Shown here one piece after another: positions 1-7,898 of a DNA stretch of 64,000 bases (position 1 is the first letter of the stretch; the number at the start of each line of letters is the position of its first letter). The DNA comes from Paenibacillus sp. URB8-2 (GTDB lineage Bacteria > Bacillota > Bacilli > Paenibacillales > Paenibacillaceae). Where the stretch lies: contig NZ_AP023239.1 of the NCBI RefSeq assembly GCF_013393385.1, forward strand, positions 4,898,001 through 4,962,000, written 5' to 3'. The translations under genes and the position numbers were made by a program. The notes beneath the pieces were generated by a model. It saw only the letters and a program-made list of their open reading frames with translations. It was not told the DNA's origin and did not search any database.

Positions 1-294
1 CAGTCCGACCAGAATCCCGAACGCAAGCCCGAGACCCCCGCCGAGCGCAAAACCGAGCAGAACCCGAACGGCGCTGATTCTAAGATTGCTCCATAAATCT
101 CCCGAAGCCGCAAGCGAAGCAAAAGAGGCCGCTATCGTATACGGCGTCGGAAACAGCAGATCCGAAATCAATCCGTAATGCCCCAGCGCTTGCCAAAGCG
201 CCAGAACAGTTACCGGCAGCAGCAGACCAAGCAGGACTTGAGCCCCTTTTCCGGGCTTGCCTGCGGTTCGGATGGCGGCGGTACGGTTGCTCAT
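1..294 (-). CDS. ABC transporter permease, sulfonate/nitrate/taurine type (3' part outside window)
   Basis: This is the N-terminal ~98 residues of a membrane permease that continues past the left edge of the window. The start ATG (292-294) follows an AGGAGG ribosome site. The visible protein has a short basic N-terminus and a first membrane segment (LLLPVTVLALWQALG). A conserved stretch around LLFPTPYTIAASF and SNLRISAVRVLLGF is typical of SsuC/TauC/NrtB-family permeases. It lies 67 bp downstream of the ATPase gene on the same strand, so the two form one importer; the substrate-binding protein is probably outside the window. Family assignment is firm, substrate is unknown. The nearby metK and nitrogenase-like operon makes an organosulfur substrate an attractive guess only. 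Confidence 0.85.
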   Translation of the reverse strand, partial: MSNRTAAIRTAGKPGKGAQVLLGLLLPVTVLALWQALGHYGLISDLLFPTPYTIAASFASLAASGDLWSNLRISAVRVLLGFALGGGLGLAFGILVGL

Positions 295-361
295 GAATCC
301 TTCCCTCCTTCTCTCGAATAAAATATATAATTCCAATCAATTAAATCGGATATAAGACAAG

Positions 362-1138
362 CTAAATGCCCGCTCCGTCGGTCAGCTCCAGCTCTTCTAC
401 CTTTTCGAATTCGCTGAGCACCTTCAGCCGCAGCTCCTGAAAAGAAGCGGTTGCTTTTTTGCGGGGATACGGAAGATCAATGTGGACGATTTTCCGGATT
501 TTCCCCGGCCGCGGCTCCAGAATGACCACCCGGTTGCCCAGGAAAACCGCCTCGTCGATATCATGGGTCACAAAGATCATCGTTGTCCGGTTGGTCCGCC
601 ATATATCCAGCAGCACCGTCTGCATATGCGCCCGGGTAAAAGCATCCAGCGCGCCGAACGGCTCGTCGAGCAGCAGAATTTTCGGATTTCGCAGGAGCGC
701 GCGGGCAATCGCCACCCGCTGGGCCATGCCGCCGGACAGTTCGCGGGGATATGACTTCTCGAATCCCTTCAGCTTCACCAGCTCGATCAGTTCATCCACT
801 TTCTTCCAGACTCCGGGATCGCGCAGCGACAGATCGGAAGCGATATTCTTCTCCACGGTCAGCCAGGGAAAAAGGCGATGCTCCTGAAAAATAAACCCCT
901 TGTCAATGCCCGGGCCGTTGATCTTCGCCCCTTCCAGCGTAACCGTCCCGCTGTATCCGCCGTCCAGACCGGCGACGATGCGCAGCAGCGTGCTTTTGCC
1001 GCAGCCGCTCGGGCCGATCACCGTAATGAATTCCCCTTCCTCCACATGGAGCTCGACATTGTGCAGCGCCTGCACCGGACCGCCCGCGGTTTCGAAAGAT
1101 TTGTTCAGATTGGAAATGTCCAGCAGCGTTTCTCCCAT
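362..1138 (-). CDS. ABC transporter ATP-binding protein, SsuB/TauB/NrtD family
   Basis: The gene encodes a 258-residue ATPase subunit that would power import through the downstream permease. Walker [10 protein letters not shown] is at residues 42-50, the Q-loop at about 85, the signature LSGGMAQR from about 134, and Walker [13 protein letters not shown] from about 154. The FGALD variant is typical of the nitrate/sulfonate/taurine importers. The start ATG follows AAGGAGG. It is the first gene after a promoter and leader terminator at 1184-1315, and it is separated by its own terminator-bounded gap from the radical SAM gene, so it is probably an independently controlled operon. The substrate cannot be determined from the ATPase. 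Confidence 0.9.
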   Translation of the reverse strand: MGETLLDISNLNKSFETAGGPVQALHNVELHVEEGEFITVIGPSGCGKSTLLRIVAGLDGGYSGTVTLEGAKINGPGIDKGFIFQEHRLFPWLTVEKNIASDLSLRDPGVWKKVDELIELVKLKGFEKSYPRELSGGMAQRVAIARALLRNPKILLLDEPFGALDAFTRAHMQTVLLDIWRTNRTTMIFVTHDIDEAVFLGNRVVILEPRPGKIRKIVHIDLPYPRKKATASFQELRLKVLSEFEKVEELELTDGAGI

Positions 1139-1183
1139 ACCCGTTCCTCCTTTTCACTCAAGCCGCAGCTTATCCATCTTGCA

Positions 1184-1227
1184 CAAAAAAACAGAGGTAT
1201 CGCGTCTTCAAAGCGCAACACCTCTGT
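1184..1227 (-). terminator. Leader hairpin with T-tract ahead of the ABC importer (possible attenuator)
   Basis: On the minus strand the stem ACAGAGGTGTTGCG pairs with CGCGATACCTCTGT (one mismatch plus wobble pairs) and is followed by seven T residues. It sits about 50 nt after the predicted transcription start and 45 nt before the ATPase start codon. An intrinsic terminator in that position suggests transcription attenuation. I do not recognise a known riboswitch in the short leader before it. Confidence 0.6.
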
Positions 1228-1244
1228 CTGAACAGTCGGTATAC

Positions 1245-1260
1245 TGTGATTTAATTCATA
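1245..1260. promoter_or_regulatory. 16-bp dyad TGTGATTTAATTCATA, FNR/CRP-like
   Basis: The site fits TGTGA-N6-TCACA with one mismatch and matches the metK-leader site at 7655-7670 in 14 of 16 bases, in the same orientation. It lies about 20-35 nt downstream of the predicted start of transcription, where a bound protein would be expected to repress. TGTGA-N6-TCACA is the consensus of Bacillus Fnr and of CRP proteins; assignment to either is inference. Confidence 0.4.
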
Positions 1261-1286
1261 GTATTTTTATGTGAATTGTGATTATT

Positions 1287-1315
1287 AAAATATCACCGAT
1301 TTGCAAGGCTGTCAA
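1287..1315 (-). promoter_or_regulatory. Sigma-A type promoter of the ABC importer operon
   Basis: On the minus strand, TTGACA (1310-1315) and TATTTT (1287-1292) are separated by 17 bp, close to the vegetative consensus. Transcription would start near 1280, run through the dyad at 1245-1260 and the leader terminator, and then enter the ATPase gene. Confidence 0.55.
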
Positions 1316-1407
1316 CGAAAAAATAAAATTCGCAGCGACGGCTTCCTCTGTTGCAAGAAGAAACATCAGATTAAGGATAAACGCGAAGCTTATACTTTCT
1401 GATATTT

Positions 1408-1440
1408 GGAAAAAGACCGCCCGATTTCGATCAGGCAGTC
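1408..1440 (-). terminator. Terminator of the nitrogenase-like operon
   Basis: The minus strand carries GACTGCCTGAT-CGAA-ATCGGGCGGTC, an 11-bp stem with two G-T wobbles, followed by TTTTT. The wobbles become C-A mismatches on the other strand, so it is oriented for minus-strand transcription. It lies 22 bp after the radical SAM stop codon. Confidence 0.75.
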
Positions 1441-1462
1441 CTTTTCGTTCAGCAGTTAACCG

Positions 1463-2707
1463 CTATGCTATCCGATCGCTCTCTTTCGCATTCTCTCCGG
1501 CAACCTCGCCGAACGCGGGAACAATCTCCTCGTCGATCGCAAACAAATCGTGAATCAGGAAATTCGGGCTTGGCGCAATATCGAAGTAGTCCTTGTAAGA
1601 GAACCCGTACTTCTTAAAGATCTCATGGCATTTATAGGCCATGTCCAGATGCCATTCCGCATGCGGCGTCCGGTGGCCTTCCAGCGCCGATCCCGGGTTC
1701 GGCGTCCAGGCCCCGGTCAGGGACAGCACGCCGATGGAAGCGAAGTACTCTACACCCTCAAGCGTCGCCTTCTTCGGTTCGATACCCGCAACAAAGCCCG
1801 ATCTCACCTTGCCTTTGCCGAACACCTTGGCCGCGTACTCGATCGCTTTGATCCAGTGCTCCCGGCCGCCGCATTCTGCCACCTTGCCCGGAAGAATCGC
1901 CGCGTAAAAGTTCGGGTCCCACATCTCCAGGTTCATTGCCAGAGTCCGAAAGCCCGCTTCCTTGTAGCGGTCGATAATCTCCAGATCCAGCGGCGCTCCA
2001 ATAACCGCGGTACCGTTGAAATCCCGGAGTCCGGTGCTCTCCTGAATCGCCTCGGCGACGTCGATGTAATAGTCGACCTCCCGCCGCTCAGGAACAAACC
2101 CTCCGGTCAGGTTCGTGTGCGTCACCCCGTCGAGCCGGTAAGCGGCGGCTACCGCCTCCCCGATCTGCTTCGGATTTTTCCATTTGATGCCCTGAATTTC
2201 CGAGTACGTGTCCTTGGTCGCGTTAATATTGCAGAACAGGCAATCCTGCCCCTTTTCTTTCAGCGAGCATTCATTGCTGTAGGCGATGGAAACCGTTCCT
2301 CCCCCCGTATACCCGGGAGCGTACCCGGCAATCCGCGAGAATGGCGTGCCATCGGAAGCGCTTAGCGCATAATATTTGGGCCGCTTGTCGAACGATACGG
2401 GAAACAGCTCTTTGCCTTTATGCGTCAGCACGTACTCGCCGCCGTCATATACAATCCGGAAGTCCGATCTGCTGTCCCAGTGGAAGGCGAACCGCAGACC
2501 TCCGGGTGTGGTGTAGCCGGTGGGCAGGTCGAAGCCCTCGTGGGTCTCGTGGTCCATTTCAAAGCATAAATGAACCTGCTCCTGAACCGCTCCTCCCAGA
2601 TCAAGATGCCGGAATATGGCCGGATCAGCCGCCACTCCCTCGATATTCACTTCATTTTTAATTTTCAATTCCTGATAAAGCCGGCTTTTGATCTGCTCCC
2701 TGCTCAT
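1463..2707 (-). CDS. Radical SAM protein with CX8CX2C motif, nitrogenase-like operon
   Basis: The gene encodes a 414-residue protein in the same operon as the nitrogenase-like subunits. Cysteines at 147, 156 and 159 (ECSLKEKGQDCLFCN) form a CX8CX2C cluster site rather than the classical CX3CX2C; a glycine-rich GYTGGGTVS and later SAM-barrel-like segments (NLTGGFVPERR, LNLEMWD-type motif) surround it. The start chosen is ATG at 2705-2707, preceded by GGAGTGAGAAGA; this overlaps the K-like gene by 50 bp, and the longer frame upstream lacks a ribosome site. It could build or insert a metallocofactor as NifB does, or modify the substrate. It is not a NifB look-alike in length or motif. Function is unknown. 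Confidence 0.75.
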   Translation of the reverse strand: MSREQIKSRLYQELKIKNEVNIEGVAADPAIFRHLDLGGAVQEQVHLCFEMDHETHEGFDLPTGYTTPGGLRFAFHWDSRSDFRIVYDGGEYVLTHKGKELFPVSFDKRPKYYALSASDGTPFSRIAGYAPGYTGGGTVSIAYSNECSLKEKGQDCLFCNINATKDTYSEIQGIKWKNPKQIGEAVAAAYRLDGVTHTNLTGGFVPERREVDYYIDVAEAIQESTGLRDFNGTAVIGAPLDLEIIDRYKEAGFRTLAMNLEMWDPNFYAAILPGKVAECGGREHWIKAIEYAAKVFGKGKVRSGFVAGIEPKKATLEGVEYFASIGVLSLTGAWTPNPGSALEGHRTPHAEWHLDMAYKCHEIFKKYGFSYKDYFDIAPSPNFLIHDLFAIDEEIVPAFGEVAGENAKESDRIA

Positions 2708-4058
2708 TCTTCTCACTCCCCGCATCCGTTTGATATAGTAAATGCGCTGAATCCACACTCAAAATGCCGCTCCCCAAATCCTCCAGCAGCGTGAACGCGC
2801 CGTCAAAGCCGGCGTACCCTTTCGTAAGTACGATTCGGTCCGCAACCGGAAAAGATACGGGAATGAACGGAATTCCTTTGCGCTCCGCCGCGCGTCGCTC
2901 AATCGAGCTTCCGAGCAGCAGCTCAATATCCTCCGATATCACCAGTTCCTCAATGGCCTTGGCGTCACTCTCAAATACAATTCTGGCTTCCGATCCCGGC
3001 TGCCGTTCATTCCACTGACGGACAATAGCGCTGCGGGCCGGCTGCGGAATGTCGTCGGTGGAGACAATCAGAGAAGGCAACAGGCCAAGCGGATCGGTCA
3101 GGAAGCGGGCCGTACCGAGCACGGCTGCGCTGTCGCCGACCAGGGCGAATTTTTTCTGAAAGCCGTACTTGTAGTATGCGTCCAGAAACTGCACAATGTA
3201 GTACCGCTCTTTTTGTTCTTTGAGACCGATCCATGCCTCAACCTTTTCCTGATCCAGATCCAGCTGTTTCCCGATGCACCGCAGCCATTCTCCTGTCTGC
3301 AGAGCGCCAACCGGATACCCGTCGAAGTGAACATAGGGGATACCGGCGTTTCTTTCCAGCCACTCACAGATCGGAAGGCTGTGCGAGGAGAAAGAGACAT
3401 TCAAAGCCGCATTAAAAAGGGTTGTCCATTCTCCCTTATCCGCATCCGGCCCAAACAGCACATTCACGTCCGCGCCAATACCCTCCAGGCTGTCCTTGAG
3501 ACCCTTCAGATTTCCGCGCCAGTACACATCCTGCTCCGGAATAATGCCGAACAGATTCACAAGACGGCTGTTCTTCACGCTAGCGGGCACGGCCAGCTTA
3601 TCGAATTGACGCAGTATCCCGGTCACCGCCGCCGTATATCCGTTATGGACGCTTCCTTTAAAGCCGGGAGTACTGACGTGAATCGCTTTAAACTGCTGCT
3701 CCTGCAGCTCCTTGGTCATCGCCGGCACATCGTCGCCGACAAGCTCGGGCGTGCACCCGGTCAGCACCACGTAGAAGTCGCCTTCCTTAATCTTCACTGT
3801 ATTTTTGAGCTGCTCCCTGAGCCTTGAGCTTCCCCCGAACACAACCTGTCTTTCCAGAAAATTGGTTGACGGAAGGCCGAGGCCGCCCGTATAACCGGAA
3901 CCTCCGCCTCCGCTAAGGCTGCTGATTCCGGCATACTGCTGTACGCCGCAGCCCAAGGTGGAATGGATGATCGGCACAGCGCCTTCAATCGACTTAATCG
4001 TCTGAACCGCTCCATGCAGCATACAGCTGTTCCGGTTTCCCGCCGTCGTGTTTCCCAT
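2658..4058 (-). CDS. Nitrogenase component 1-like protein, NifK-type subunit
   Basis: The 466-residue protein belongs to the NifD/K/E/N superfamily. Three cysteines match the P-cluster ligands of NifK: C12 (NSCMLHGA), C37 (STLGCGVQQ) and C102 (LTGCTPELVGDD). The C-terminal SFPVADR and GYAGFDGAFTLLEDL resemble the FP-x-DR and GYxGA-x-LL elements of NifK. The N-terminus is very short, with the first ligand only 12 residues in. It begins one base after the D-like gene stop (4060) and is clearly co-transcribed and co-translated. With the D-like subunit it would form the catalytic component that receives electrons from the H-like protein. Substrate is not dinitrogen by any evidence here; nitrogenase-like group IV reductases are the nearest concept. 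Confidence 0.85.
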   Translation of the reverse strand: MGNTTAGNRNSCMLHGAVQTIKSIEGAVPIIHSTLGCGVQQYAGISSLSGGGGSGYTGGLGLPSTNFLERQVVFGGSSRLREQLKNTVKIKEGDFYVVLTGCTPELVGDDVPAMTKELQEQQFKAIHVSTPGFKGSVHNGYTAAVTGILRQFDKLAVPASVKNSRLVNLFGIIPEQDVYWRGNLKGLKDSLEGIGADVNVLFGPDADKGEWTTLFNAALNVSFSSHSLPICEWLERNAGIPYVHFDGYPVGALQTGEWLRCIGKQLDLDQEKVEAWIGLKEQKERYYIVQFLDAYYKYGFQKKFALVGDSAAVLGTARFLTDPLGLLPSLIVSTDDIPQPARSAIVRQWNERQPGSEARIVFESDAKAIEELVISEDIELLLGSSIERRAAERKGIPFIPVSFPVADRIVLTKGYAGFDGAFTLLEDLGSGILSVDSAHLLYQTDAGSEKNEQGADQKPALSGIEN

Positions 4059-4059
4059 C

Positions 4060-5463
4060 CTATTTCACCTCCTGCTTGATATGCCAGTTGACGCTTTTGC
4101 TCAGCCAGCCCGCCCGGTAAGAGGTGCTTCCGGGGCTTAAATAGCGGCTAAGCGACGGGTTGCGCAGCGCTTTGGCAAAAAGCGGGGCAAGTTCTTGAAC
4201 GCCACCGAAACCGTACACATCCACGGAATCGACAGCCGCAGCCGCGATCCCCGCTCTGGCCGCCCATACGGCCGCTTCTCCAAGCCCGATATACAGTCCG
4301 GGTTTTAATTTCCCCAGTGCGTTGATCTTCTCGAAAGGCTGCCCCGGTTGGATAAGTACCTGCGGATTACTCCGGCCAGCCCATTCCCTGAGTCTGGAGA
4401 CATGCGAACTGTCGGCGTGGGTCAAACTTAAAGCCGCCACTTCTCCCCCCAGCTCTTCCACGAATTCCGCTATTCCGAACGCTTGTTCCGGAGGAAGGTC
4501 GATAAAGACGGAGACGCCATCCAGCCGCAGCTGCTTAAGGCCTATCGCCGCCGCAGCCCGTTTCTCTTCAATATAAGCCCGCGCCTGTTCGGTGGAGCCG
4601 CTGGCTCCGGCGGCGGCAAGCAGCCACCGCTCCGTCCCGGCAAGGCCGATCGGCGCCGTCTCCTGTAAGTGGACGACACCGTGCGCCTCTTCCAGCCAAT
4701 CCAGCAGGTAACGGGAATCATCCTTATCAATGGCAATGGAGGCTAAGGCGTTCAGTGATTGCTGTAATGCAGCAATCGTTAATCCCTCCGCTACGTTGTT
4801 ATACGAAATCCCCGCTCCATTCAAGTCTTTGACAATATGGTTCGTTCTCGTTCCGGCTGTGCCAATCACGTTAACGGCCGGGAGGGGGAGCGCATCGGGG
4901 TCTTCTTTCAATACGTATTTGGCCAACGCATGAAATACCAGATCATACCCGTACACGGCGGTTTTGGAGCGAAAGCCCGAGGCAAATACCGGGACTACGG
5001 GAATACCGTACTGATCTTCCTTCTCCGTCGCAGCGGACTGGATATCGTCATTGTTAATGGCGACGACCGGCGTTGATAGAATAAAAACAATCTCGGGACG
5101 CCATGTCCGGTACGCCCGATCGACCGCTTCCCTCAGCTTGTCGTCTGCGCCCAGAATTGAATCGTTTTCTTCAATATTAGTGATCAGCCAGGGACTGCCT
5201 CCCGCCCTGAGCTCATCCTCAAGCTTGATCGCGCCGCAGCCCGGCGGACTGTGAATAATGGTGACGCTGCCGCGAATGCGGCCCAGAAGCCGAATCGCGC
5301 CAATCACTTCGTCGTCGCCAGTTTCCGAATAGGTGCGGATTCTTTGTCTCGGCTCTTCCTTCTCCAGTTCATCCGCTAAAGAAGCGCTGTCGCCGTAGAA
5401 AGCGGTCAGCGCCCCCTTTCGCTTTTCCCTCGTCCGGGGAAGCCTTTGTCTGATTTCGTTCAT
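4060..5463 (-). CDS. Nitrogenase component 1-like protein, NifD-type subunit
   Basis: This 467-residue protein pairs with the K-like subunit. C76 in HSPPGCGA matches the first P-cluster ligand of NifD, and TNIEENDSILGADDKL matches the region that follows the second one. The position of the third ligand (NifD SxCPxGLIGDD) reads LSTPVVAINNDD here, with no cysteine; C76 is the only cysteine in the protein. There is also no counterpart of the cysteine that anchors FeMo-cofactor. So the D-K interface cluster would have four cysteines in total, three from K and one from D. Start ATG at 5461-5463 follows TAAGGAGACGAACC, where the TAA is the stop of the H-like gene; a longer frame inside the H-like gene is not credible. 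Confidence 0.85.
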   Translation of the reverse strand: MNEIRQRLPRTREKRKGALTAFYGDSASLADELEKEEPRQRIRTYSETGDDEVIGAIRLLGRIRGSVTIIHSPPGCGAIKLEDELRAGGSPWLITNIEENDSILGADDKLREAVDRAYRTWRPEIVFILSTPVVAINNDDIQSAATEKEDQYGIPVVPVFASGFRSKTAVYGYDLVFHALAKYVLKEDPDALPLPAVNVIGTAGTRTNHIVKDLNGAGISYNNVAEGLTIAALQQSLNALASIAIDKDDSRYLLDWLEEAHGVVHLQETAPIGLAGTERWLLAAAGASGSTEQARAYIEEKRAAAAIGLKQLRLDGVSVFIDLPPEQAFGIAEFVEELGGEVAALSLTHADSSHVSRLREWAGRSNPQVLIQPGQPFEKINALGKLKPGLYIGLGEAAVWAARAGIAAAAVDSVDVYGFGGVQELAPLFAKALRNPSLSRYLSPGSTSYRAGWLSKSVNWHIKQEVK

Positions 5464-5474
5464 GGTTCGTCTCC

Positions 5475-6341
5475 TTAGCGCGCAGCGGCGGAGAAGGAAG
5501 CCGCCTCCTGGTTGATAGCATCTCCCCAGCTTCTGGCCCAATCGCGAAGATCGGTAACATTCAGCGGATTCGGAATGGTTAAGTTCTCATTGTTTGCAAC
5601 ATGCGCGGCCAACTTCCGGTACACATCGGCCTGTTCCGAGCCGGGGCTGGCTTCAATCACTGTTTTGCCGTACAGTTCACTCTGGGCGACTACCGGCGAA
5701 CGGGGGACAAAACCAGCTACGGCAGTACCTGTTCGGCTCGTGAAATCCGTAATCAGCGACTCGGGATACCCGGGCAAAATACTGTTTCCGATGACGCCGC
5801 CGAGCTTCGCTCCTCCGGATGGCGCGTATTTGCCGATCGCCTTGAACAGATTGTTGGCTGCGTAGATCGCCATGAAGTCTGAGGAGCTGACCACATAAGC
5901 TCTGTCGGTAATTCCGTCGCGGATCGGTACGGCGAAGCCTCCGCACACCACGTCTCCCAATACATCATACAGCACGTAATCGGCTTCGTATTCTTCGAAG
6001 ACATTCAGCTCTTGCAGCAGACCGACGGCTGCGTTGATGCCGCGCCCCGCGCAGCCGACGCCCGGCACAGGGCCGCCCGCTTCGATGCAGAGCACGCCCT
6101 TAAAGCCAACTGCAGACACATCCTGCAGTTTCACATTGGCGCTGTCTCTCAGGCTGTCAATTACCGTCGGCAAATAGTCGCCGCCCCTAAGTGTGTTGGT
6201 GGAATCGCTCTTGGGGTCACATCCGATCTGGATCACCCGGTAGCCCGCTTCTGCGAGAGCGGCGCTGATATTGGACGTGGTTGTCGATTTGCCAATGCCG
6301 CCCTTGCCGTAGATTGCAATATGCTTTGCCGTTTTTGCCAT
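5475..6341 (-). CDS. Nitrogenase iron protein-like reductase (NifH/BchL superfamily)
   Basis: The 288-residue protein is a P-loop ATPase of the NifH superfamily, expected to be a dimer bridging one [4Fe-4S] cluster and delivering electrons to the D/K-like component. [13 protein letters not shown] begins at residue 12, the switch-I-like GCDPKSDST at 40-48, cluster ligand C97 with R100 in GVGCAGRG, and the second ligand C133 in [13 protein letters not shown]. All residues required for the iron protein cycle are present, so this is a working reductase by sequence. ATG follows AGGAGG. The gene lies 67 bp after metK and 11 bp before the D-like start. Group IV (non-nitrogen-fixing) membership is inferred from its partners. 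Confidence 0.9.
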   Translation of the reverse strand: MAKTAKHIAIYGKGGIGKSTTTSNISAALAEAGYRVIQIGCDPKSDSTNTLRGGDYLPTVIDSLRDSANVKLQDVSAVGFKGVLCIEAGGPVPGVGCAGRGINAAVGLLQELNVFEEYEADYVLYDVLGDVVCGGFAVPIRDGITDRAYVVSSSDFMAIYAANNLFKAIGKYAPSGGAKLGGVIGNSILPGYPESLITDFTSRTGTAVAGFVPRSPVVAQSELYGKTVIEASPGSEQADVYRKLAAHVANNENLTIPNPLNVTDLRDWARSWGDAINQEAASFSAAAR

Positions 6342-6408
6342 TCTTTATTTCCTCCTGTCTGCATATCCTCTTGGTCTGCCGGTTGTTACTCCGGCTTTAG
6401 CTTAGTGA

Positions 6409-7635
6409 TTATTTGGCGGAAGACGATTCGGCCGCCCGGTCAACCTGTTCAGCGGCTGCGGTTTTTAATGCCTCCGCCTTATCCGTGCGCTCCCACGGCA
6501 AATTCAGATCGTTTCTTCCAAAATGTCCGTAGGCCGCCGTCTGTCTGTAGATCGGCCGTTTGAGATCTAGCGCCTTGATGATGGCTCCTGGTCTCAGGTC
6601 AAACGTCGCCTTCACGATTTCCGAGATCCGGTCATCGGGGACGATTCCGGTGCCGAAGCTGTTCACTGTTACGGAAACCGGGCTTGCCACTCCGATCGCG
6701 TAGGCGAGCTGGATTTCAGCTCTGCGCGCCAAACCGGCTGCCACAATGTTTTTAGCAACATAACGAGCGGCGTAAGCGGCGCTTCTGTCCACCTTCGTCG
6801 GGTCCTTCCCGCTGAACGCGCCCCCGCCATGCCGGGCATAGCCGCCGTAAGTATCCACGATGATCTTTCTTCCGGTCAGCCCCGCGTCACCGTTCGGCCC
6901 GCCCACGACGAACCGTCCTGTCGGATTTATATAATATTTGGTATTCTCGTCCAGCAGGTCTTCCGGAACCGTCGGCTCCACTACGTGCTGAACAATATCC
7001 TTCCAGATCTGATCCAGACCGATTTCCGGGTCATGCTGAGTCGAAACGACAATGGTATCGACCCGGACGGCCCGATCCCCGTCATATTCCACCGTCACCT
7101 GCGTCTTGCCGTCCGGCCGCAGATAAGGCAGCAGACCGCTCTTTCTTGCTTCTGTCAGTCTTCTCGCCAGGCGATGGGCAAGGGAAATCGGCAGCGGGAA
7201 CAGTTCCGGCGTTTCATCCGTCGCATAGCCGAACATCAATCCCTGATCGCCCGCTCCAATCTCGCCGTCGTTCTCTTCGGCGTTCTCAAGCTGTCTGGTT
7301 TCCAGCGCGTTGTCCACGCCTCTGGCGATATCGGCCGATTGTTCGTCAAGCGAACTGAGAATGCCGCAGGTGTTGCCGTCGAAGCCGAGAGCGGAATTGT
7401 CGTAGCCGATCTGCACGATCGTCTCTCTGGCGATCGCGGGAATATTAACGTTCGCCGAGGTCGAGATTTCTCCGGCAATCAGTACGAGACCCGTAGTTAC
7501 CGCCACCTCGCAGGCCACTCTTCCGTCGGGGTCCTGCTCCAGGATCGAGTCCAATATGGCGTCCGAGATTTGGTCGCAAATTTTATCCGGATGCCCTTCC
7601 GTTACGGACTCCGATGTAAACAGATATTTTGTCAT
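6409..7635 (-). CDS. metK: S-adenosylmethionine synthetase
   Basis: The enzyme makes S-adenosylmethionine from methionine and ATP. The 408-residue protein has the N-terminal GHPDK motif (14-18), the family hexapeptide GAGDQG at 127-132, and the second signature [17 protein letters not shown] at about 270-286. Length is normal. ATG follows GAGG at a suitable distance. It is the first gene after a promoter and leader hairpin and is followed 67 bp later by the nitrogenase-like genes with no terminator visible between, so it is probably part of that operon. Placement next to a radical SAM enzyme and a nitrogenase-like system suggests a dedicated SAM supply or a place in SAM/methionine salvage; whether it is the only metK in the genome cannot be seen. 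Confidence 0.95.
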   Translation of the reverse strand: MTKYLFTSESVTEGHPDKICDQISDAILDSILEQDPDGRVACEVAVTTGLVLIAGEISTSANVNIPAIARETIVQIGYDNSALGFDGNTCGILSSLDEQSADIARGVDNALETRQLENAEENDGEIGAGDQGLMFGYATDETPELFPLPISLAHRLARRLTEARKSGLLPYLRPDGKTQVTVEYDGDRAVRVDTIVVSTQHDPEIGLDQIWKDIVQHVVEPTVPEDLLDENTKYYINPTGRFVVGGPNGDAGLTGRKIIVDTYGGYARHGGGAFSGKDPTKVDRSAAYAARYVAKNIVAAGLARRAEIQLAYAIGVASPVSVTVNSFGTGIVPDDRISEIVKATFDLRPGAIIKALDLKRPIYRQTAAYGHFGRNDLNLPWERTDKAEALKTAAAEQVDRAAESSSAK

Positions 7636-7654
7636 TGCTTCAACCTCATTTCAT

Positions 7655-7670
7655 TGTGATATAATTCACA
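7655..7670. promoter_or_regulatory. 16-bp dyad TGTGATATAATTCACA in metK leader, FNR/CRP-like
   Basis: This is a perfect TGTGA-N6-TCACA inverted repeat, 20 bp upstream of the metK start codon. It differs from the site in the ABC importer leader (1245-1260) at two bases. The spacing and half-sites are those of Bacillus Fnr and CRP-type regulators; no regulator gene of that family is in the window. Confidence 0.45.
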
Positions 7671-7703
7671 CTCAAGGGCAGCAGTCTCACTTCGGACATG
7701 GAT

Positions 7704-7771
7704 CAAACAAATAAAGGCTCTGAAGATTACAGCAGCAGTACCCAAGAGTACAGCGCCGTGTCTACAGAGCC
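7704..7771 (-). terminator. Long leader hairpin upstream of metK, possible attenuator
   Basis: On the minus strand GGCTCTG (near 7771) pairs with CAGAGCC (ending at 7716), enclosing a second stem of ACGGCGC-T-GTAC with GTAC-T-GC-TGCTGT. The structure is followed by TTTATTTGTTTG. It lies about 40 nt after the predicted transcription start and about 80 nt before metK. It has no recognisable S-box, SMK or other SAM-riboswitch consensus. It could be an attenuator or simply a structured leader. Confidence 0.5.
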
Positions 7772-7820
7772 TCCGGTGATCCGGTCAACTTTTCCAACTA
7801 AGCTTATAGGATTAATCCAT

Positions 7821-7850
7821 ATATTAAGTGCGTCCGGTAAAGTTTGTCAA
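7821..7850 (-). promoter_or_regulatory. Sigma-A type promoter of the metK/nitrogenase-like operon
   Basis: On the minus strand TTGACA (7845-7850) and TAATAT (7821-7826) are 18 bp apart. Predicted start of transcription is near 7813, giving a leader of about 180 nt that contains the hairpin and the TGTGA-N6-TCACA dyad. Confidence 0.55.
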
Positions 7851-7898
7851 TAAGATTATTTACACCCCGGATTCACTTTCAGGTTGTCCGGACCAACA

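Noticed and set aside
5464..5541. N-terminal extension of the NifD-like protein containing two more cysteines
   Set aside because: It lies inside the H-like gene with no ribosome site; the ATG at 5463 has TAAGGAG and gives a family-like N-terminus.
2658..6341. True molybdenum nitrogenase for nitrogen fixation
   Set aside because: The D-like protein lacks the cofactor cysteine and two P-cluster cysteines, and nifB, nifE, nifN and nifV are absent nearby.
7636..7813. S-box (SAM-I) riboswitch upstream of metK
   Set aside because: The conserved S-box core sequences (AGAGNGG, GGCCC, CCCGGCAACC-type blocks) are not present, only a long hairpin.
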